Assembly (NCBI GenBank): GCA_964540135.1
Contig: CAZILK010000025.1
Span: 1-9,526, forward strand
Direction: 5' to 3'
Length of the DNA stretch: 9,526 nucleotides
From: CAZCAQ01 sp964540135
GTDB lineage: Bacteria; Patescibacteriota; WWE3; UBA101185; UBA10185
Shown piece by piece: positions 7,401 to 9,526 of this stretch. How positions within the stretch are numbered: the stretch's first letter is position 1; each line of letters starts with the position of its first letter. Below the pieces are notes generated by a model. That model was not told the origin of the DNA, did not search any database, and saw nothing but the letters and a program-made list of their open reading frames with translations. A program made the position numbers and the translations under genes.

Positions 7401-8411
7401 ATAAATTGGAAGTCCTTCTACCTGGCTAATTTTACCAGTTACCGGATCAACGTCCTCAACCCACGAAGCGTGCCTTATATATCCAGACATAGTGATCGGA
7501 CTACCAACTAGTGAGTCACCTGCTAGGTTACATGACAGTTGTTCTTGAAGAATCGGCCCCTCATAACCTGCAGTGCATTTGGGTGTTCCAGGCTCTATAT
7601 CATTGGCATCAATACCACAACCATCGACAAGACCAATTTTAGAGCCTGCATCTGAAAAGCCTACAAGCCCACAGCCTTTCATATAGACAAAGCCGTCACC
7701 TGCTCCAGCCCCTGCAGTACCTGCAATTGTGATAACGGGTTGGGGGTTTGTAGCTCCTGAGCAAAATTCGTACTGACCGGTATCAAAATAGCCTGTTACT
7801 TTGAGCTGAGGCGCGCGACCACAGGCAGGGTATGTTGAGGCAATACTATAGCTTGGATCAATTGTGCAGACCTTTAAATCGGCTTTGGAAGAAATGTTGT
7901 AACCGGCATCTCCAGGGTATGGAATTCCAGAATCAATAGGGAGAATGTTGTGGGTTTGTTGTGTATAAACCTCACCGACAGTAACATTTGTTGGCAACCA
8001 CTTTGCACCGTCAGTTAGTGCAGTACCGCCTGCTTGAACACAAGTTGGAGAAGCGTCTAGTGTATAAATTACTTTGTTGCCATTATCACATGCTGCTTGT
8101 TGGTTACCTGTCGCTGGTGCCCATGAGGTATCCTCACGGCGATATAGTCCATCAGGTTTGATAAAAAACTGCTCCCAGTTATTATTTTTAAACTGTCTTA
8201 CTGGTGTACCATCCCCCACACCCGCACCAGAATAAGAAACGACCTCTCCTGTGCTTAGTGAGTGTGTTGGAAAACTTGTATTTGCAATATATTCCGTAAC
8301 GTTTACAGTTACACCTTGAGCACGAACAGAAGTGGAAAAATCAAACTGGATAAAAAGGTATGTAAAGATAACTGTTATTAATAGAAATGGAACTATCTTT
8401 AGATACCTCAT
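4491..8411 (-). CDS. Giant cysteine-rich exported protein ending in a partial lytic-transglycosylase-like domain
   Basis: Family not recognised; 1306 residues. Residues 5-22 form a hydrophobic helix after a short basic start, and VRA/QG near 29-32 could be a signal peptidase site, so the protein is probably exported or anchored with its body outside. It has 46 cysteines (hand count), all after residue 107 and densest at 914-989, suggesting disulfide-stabilised folds. Residues about 306-403 look like a carboxypeptidase-regulatory or CnaB-type beta sandwich (GLPIYGAVVTN...SSNGKYTLTL). Residues 886-903 form a second hydrophobic stretch. The C-terminus (about 1264-1292, VAEKYSINPYLLIGIWGTES with Glu1288) resembles the first helices of SLT-type lytic transglycosylases or lysozymes, but the reading frame stops 18 residues after that Glu. 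Transcribed alone from an extended -10 promoter, probably leaderless from ATG 8411. A cell-surface or wall-remodelling role is a guess. Confidence 0.85.
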   Translation of the reverse strand: MRYLKIVPFLLITVIFTYLFIQFDFSTSVRAQGVTVNVTEYIANTSFPTHSLSTGEVVSYSGAGVGDGTPVRQFKNNNWEQFFIKPDGLYRREDTSWAPATGNQQAACDNGNKVIYTLDASPTCVQAGGTALTDGAKWLPTNVTVGEVYTQQTHNILPIDSGIPYPGDAGYNISSKADLKVCTIDPSYSIASTYPACGRAPQLKVTGYFDTGQYEFCSGATNPQPVITIAGTAGAGAGDGFVYMKGCGLVGFSDAGSKIGLVDGCGIDANDIEPGTPKCTAGYEGPILQEQLSCNLAGDSLVGSPITMSGYIRHASWVEDVDPVTGKISQVEGLPIYGAVVTNFSGDPCTVSRHVDGNIVNNTNEVSTSSNGKYTLTLQATKNVKDNFIVFSCNGRVKDIYRCDLTKDTDGVIDLNVNEICSGTVMNADAKGVASNKHLLVTPYGLPNELDYVNEDAFSICLETPPANPKITYATEVVVEDKHKFALDILSAKDVDDVYVDGLTDPDPNCDPASPGPGFVRCMPQDFIIEKKEESFQGVGEFSDFGIDQHKPTANRAFGVCGNFLQYTKPRLDSERDDEDKILPSCEWHWASKNVVSPGNIFDDRGPIEDRNLVTGNNIPVLFSSPLKWIEYAYKVDLNQPVCTALENNQKVEVKLGQIKTPWSDKTMFEETGISFAGKAYEKQYYPHPCFLLTYNALKASAQKGLSENTRDSPLTEDGDERDVMIKDDPGQRPYAAKPVIEFPAARLGRLGECAEAGPGESVTDPATGVCNNNEEGGIANFLALPNDPSSTLVDTGQNTYNYESSYNDGEDQECARIGFPVVNMCLCASKEHANAECPNPFNRISYPGIIETVPQIPYNTYSGGYAYSYEREGIATYFGDDVNLADAIAGFISKIVLSIFGVSKQNAQYGGECLAYSWSDPLPGGCPADPGTCGNGPCECQDACAVGTDSCDASLCRAGRTPPAGAVCTHQIKNAPPTSYGDPTGSGCEGDITTVAEYKYGTSQTRSGPLEKNVYDAFSFPGNKNSCIGGGRVSVEKDKELIENTTIGFIYETDNFQDYACKAGDFHDTSGLPRYGGRILAPMGVIKQVGTPENPTGATTPPGVCNAFNCFADGVVDFTSSAECAARALNSHISLNKGTWYVVDRYGPYCHNEVSGMPFARNLVDFIDKYAPSTMGRSCKALPPKTARPGDSNAACPAYSPSEPLRNPNNPIFDYYRGALVTCGLTTLRWPSGVTAAGLKTTLTTQNPNYWGTSLNQAPAGQLDIVLRVAEKYSINPYLLIGIWGTESSFSVGKPSCNVTPPQAL

Positions 8412-8417
8412 AATGTA

Positions 8418-8426
8418 ATTATATCA
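8418..8426 (-). promoter_or_regulatory. Extended -10 promoter of the giant exported protein gene
   Basis: Minus strand TGATATAAT: a perfect TATAAT (8423-8418) with the extended -10 TG one base before it. The best 17-bp-spaced -35 is poor (TTAATT, 8446-8441), as expected for extended -10 promoters. Exactly 6 nt (TACATT) separate the -10 from the ATG, leaving no room for a leader or Shine-Dalgarno sequence. Confidence 0.7.
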
Positions 8427-8455
8427 GTACCATCCCGTTTAATTAACAGTCAATA

Positions 8456-8464
8456 TGCTAAAAT
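8456..8464 (+). promoter_or_regulatory. Extended -10 promoter of the DUF1189-like gene
   Basis: Plus strand TGCTAAAAT: TAAAAT (8459-8464, 5 of 6) with an extended -10 TG. No convincing -35 is present (CGTTTA at 17-bp spacing). The -10 is followed by 6 nt (CTAGAC) and then the ATG at 8471, the same geometry as the divergent promoter and again implying a leaderless mRNA. Confidence 0.62.
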
Positions 8465-8470
8465 CTAGAC

Positions 8471-9361
8471 ATGAAATTAATACAAGCTTTCTTCTATATC
8501 TATTATAAAAGTATATCTTCTATTGCCTACTATGCTGAGGTTCTAAAAACCTCACTTGGGTTTTCTCTTAAGTATCTGCTTGTTCTTGGAGTGCTGTTTT
8601 CAACACTCTCGACTGCAAAGTTCTATATTAATACCTTCCCGCAAGTTAAAGAGGTCTTAAATAGTATCCCTGCAGAGGTTGCAACTATCTATCCAGACGA
8701 TCTTGTTATTACAGGAAAAGATAACGAGTGGTTTATAAATAAACCAGAGCCTTATGCAATTGAGGTTCCTGCAAAATGGCTTGAGTTTTTACACTCAGGT
8801 ACAACCAAAAGCAGCGAGCGCTTTCCAAAGAACTTAGTAGTTTTTGATAAAGCAGGGATGGTTGATAAATTCTATGATTACGATACAGCAGTTCTTGTAA
8901 CCAAAAACTCATTTGTATACATGGAGGATACCGATGGTAGTGTAAAGTTTGAGTCTATGGACACGGTACCTAACGGTATGATTGATAAAGCAAAGGTAAC
9001 AGAATTGACAGGAATGGTTGAAACTCAGCTTAATATGTATGTGAAGTATATCCCGTTCTTCGTAGGTATTTTAATCCTACTTGTTAATACAACAGGAAAG
9101 CTGCTTTATCTCATCTTTATAGCTCTTATCTTAATGGGTATTGGCGCGGCTCTCAAAAAAAGAATTACCTACACTCAAGGGTATAAGCTTGGAATACACG
9201 CAATAACTCTTCCTTGGACTGTTCAATTTATTGCAAGTTTTGCAGGTATTCAGATCCCAGTAAGTATGTGGTTCTCATTTATGACTCTTGCTATTGGGGC
9301 TGCAGCTATTTACAGGATACCAGCTTTAGAAACACCAACTACCCCACAAGCTCAAGTCTAG
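8471..9361 (+). CDS. Multi-pass membrane protein resembling DUF1189
   Basis: 296-residue integral membrane protein of unknown function. The N-terminal part (FFYIYYKSISSIAYYAEV) is amphipathic. Transmembrane segment 1 is at about 31-50. A soluble domain at 51-190, probably outside, follows, with many charged and aromatic residues (NEWFINKPEPYAIEVP, LVVFDKAGMVDKFYDYDTAVLVTKNSFVY). Four further helices come at about 192-207, 210-228, 241-260 and 263-283. One N-terminal helix, a loop domain and a four-helix C-terminal bundle match the general layout of DUF1189 proteins; the match is from memory of the family layout, not a search. There are no cysteines. Start ATG 8471 is the first in frame and lies 6 nt after an extended -10. 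It is divergent from the giant exported protein across 59 bp, so the two could be co-controlled. No clear terminator follows the TAG. Confidence 0.82.
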   Translation: MKLIQAFFYIYYKSISSIAYYAEVLKTSLGFSLKYLLVLGVLFSTLSTAKFYINTFPQVKEVLNSIPAEVATIYPDDLVITGKDNEWFINKPEPYAIEVPAKWLEFLHSGTTKSSERFPKNLVVFDKAGMVDKFYDYDTAVLVTKNSFVYMEDTDGSVKFESMDTVPNGMIDKAKVTELTGMVETQLNMYVKYIPFFVGILILLVNTTGKLLYLIFIALILMGIGAALKKRITYTQGYKLGIHAITLPWTVQFIASFAGIQIPVSMWFSFMTLAIGAAAIYRIPALETPTTPQAQV

Positions 9362-9379
9362 TTCGTTGAACAAGCTATT

Positions 9380-9408
9380 TTGCTGTGGTAGTATTTGGCG
9401 GTTATAAT
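9380..9408 (+). promoter_or_regulatory. Promoter of tRNA-Asn
   Basis: TTGCTG (9380-9385) is separated by 17 bp from a perfect TATAAT (9403-9408). Predicted start is around 9414-9415, giving a 5' leader of about 57 nt before the tRNA. The near-consensus form fits a stable RNA promoter. Confidence 0.65.
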
Positions 9409-9409
9409 C

Positions 9410-9459
9410 TTAGGATAGCCTAAAGGTGTTACAGCACCACAAAAAAACAGGCTACCTAA
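9410..9459 (+). repeat. Bulged 11-bp inverted repeat with inner hairpin before tRNA-Asn
   Basis: Arms 9410-9421 (TTAGGATAGCCT) and 9449-9459 (AGGCTACCTAA) pair over 11 bp with one bulged A at 9415. The loop contains a second hairpin, GGTGT/GCACC (9425-9429 with 9434-9438, one G-T wobble, loop TACA), and a run of seven A. It starts 2 bp after the tRNA -10 box. If transcription starts near 9415, only the inner 6 bp of the outer stem would be in the RNA; the full dyad would then be a DNA-level element. A terminator is unlikely because no T-run follows on the plus strand. Confidence 0.55.
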
Positions 9460-9471
9460 AAGGAGGCGTAT

Positions 9472-9526
9472 TCCCCTGTAGCTCAGCGGCAGAGCAGGAA
9501 GCTGTTAACTTCAAGGTCGGTGGTTC
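9472..9526 (+). tRNA. trnN: tRNA-Asn (anticodon GTT), 3' end cut by window edge
   Basis: Positions 1-56 of the cloverleaf are visible. The acceptor 5' strand is TCCCCTG, then T8 A9, D-stem GCTC/GAGC with loop AGCGGCA, anticodon stem GGAAG/CTTCA with loop CTGTTAA, variable loop AGGTC, T-stem 5' strand GGTGG and TTC. Anticodon GTT at 34-36 reads AAC and AAU. The sequence closely follows bacterial tRNA-Asn. The outermost anticodon-stem pair (27-43) is G-A, a mismatch. The T-loop end, acceptor 3' strand and any CCA are outside the window. Confidence 0.92.

Noticed and set aside
8448..8453. TTGACT on the minus strand as -35 for the giant protein promoter
   Set aside because: It is 24 bp from the TATAAT, too far for a sigma-70 spacer; the extended -10 explains the promoter better.
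9361..9371. GTTC-GTT-GAAC hairpin after the DUF1189-like gene as terminator
   Set aside because: The stem is only 4 bp with a 3-nt loop and no T-run directly follows.
1..9526. CRISPR arrays, insertion sequences or attachment sites
   Set aside because: No regularly spaced repeats, transposase-like frames or terminal inverted repeats were seen; the intein is the only mobile element.

Overview
This AT-rich window most likely comes from a Candidate Phyla Radiation (Patescibacteria) bacterium. That is an inference from very tight gene packing, a half-length SufD, a 1306-residue secreted protein of no recognised family and apparently leaderless promoters. No marker gene here fixes the phylum. TGA acts as a stop codon at the ends of sufD and of the regulator gene, which points to the standard bacterial code and argues against the UGA-glycine CPR lineages (Gracilibacteria, SR1).

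Left half, minus strand (4466 down to 1): a compact SUF iron-sulfur cluster assembly operon in the order regulator - sufC - sufB - sufD - sufS, with sufS cut by the window edge. Genes overlap or are 2 bp apart. It starts at a promoter with a perfect TTGACA -35, a 17-bp spacer and a TACTAT -10. A 26-bp near-perfect inverted repeat covers the -10. The first gene is a winged-helix regulator with four cysteines, so a self-repressing Fe-S or redox switch is plausible. SufB carries a 375-residue LAGLIDADG intein inserted directly before the cysteine equivalent to E. coli SufB Cys254, so the scaffold should be inactive until it splices. SufC (ATPase), SufB and SufD form the scaffold, and SufS supplies the sulfur.

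Middle, minus strand (8411 to 4491): one very large, cysteine-rich exported protein with an N-terminal signal or anchor. It has a probable beta-sandwich domain and stops just after the catalytic-Glu helix of a lytic-transglycosylase-like domain.

Right side, plus strand: a five-helix membrane protein resembling DUF1189 (8471-9361), then a tRNA-Asn(GTT) cut by the window edge, with its own promoter and a large stem-loop in front of it. The 59-bp gap between the two divergent genes holds two back-to-back extended -10 promoters. Each -10 ends exactly 6 nt before its ATG. The suf promoter has the same spacing to a GTG codon, which suggests leaderless transcription is the local habit.
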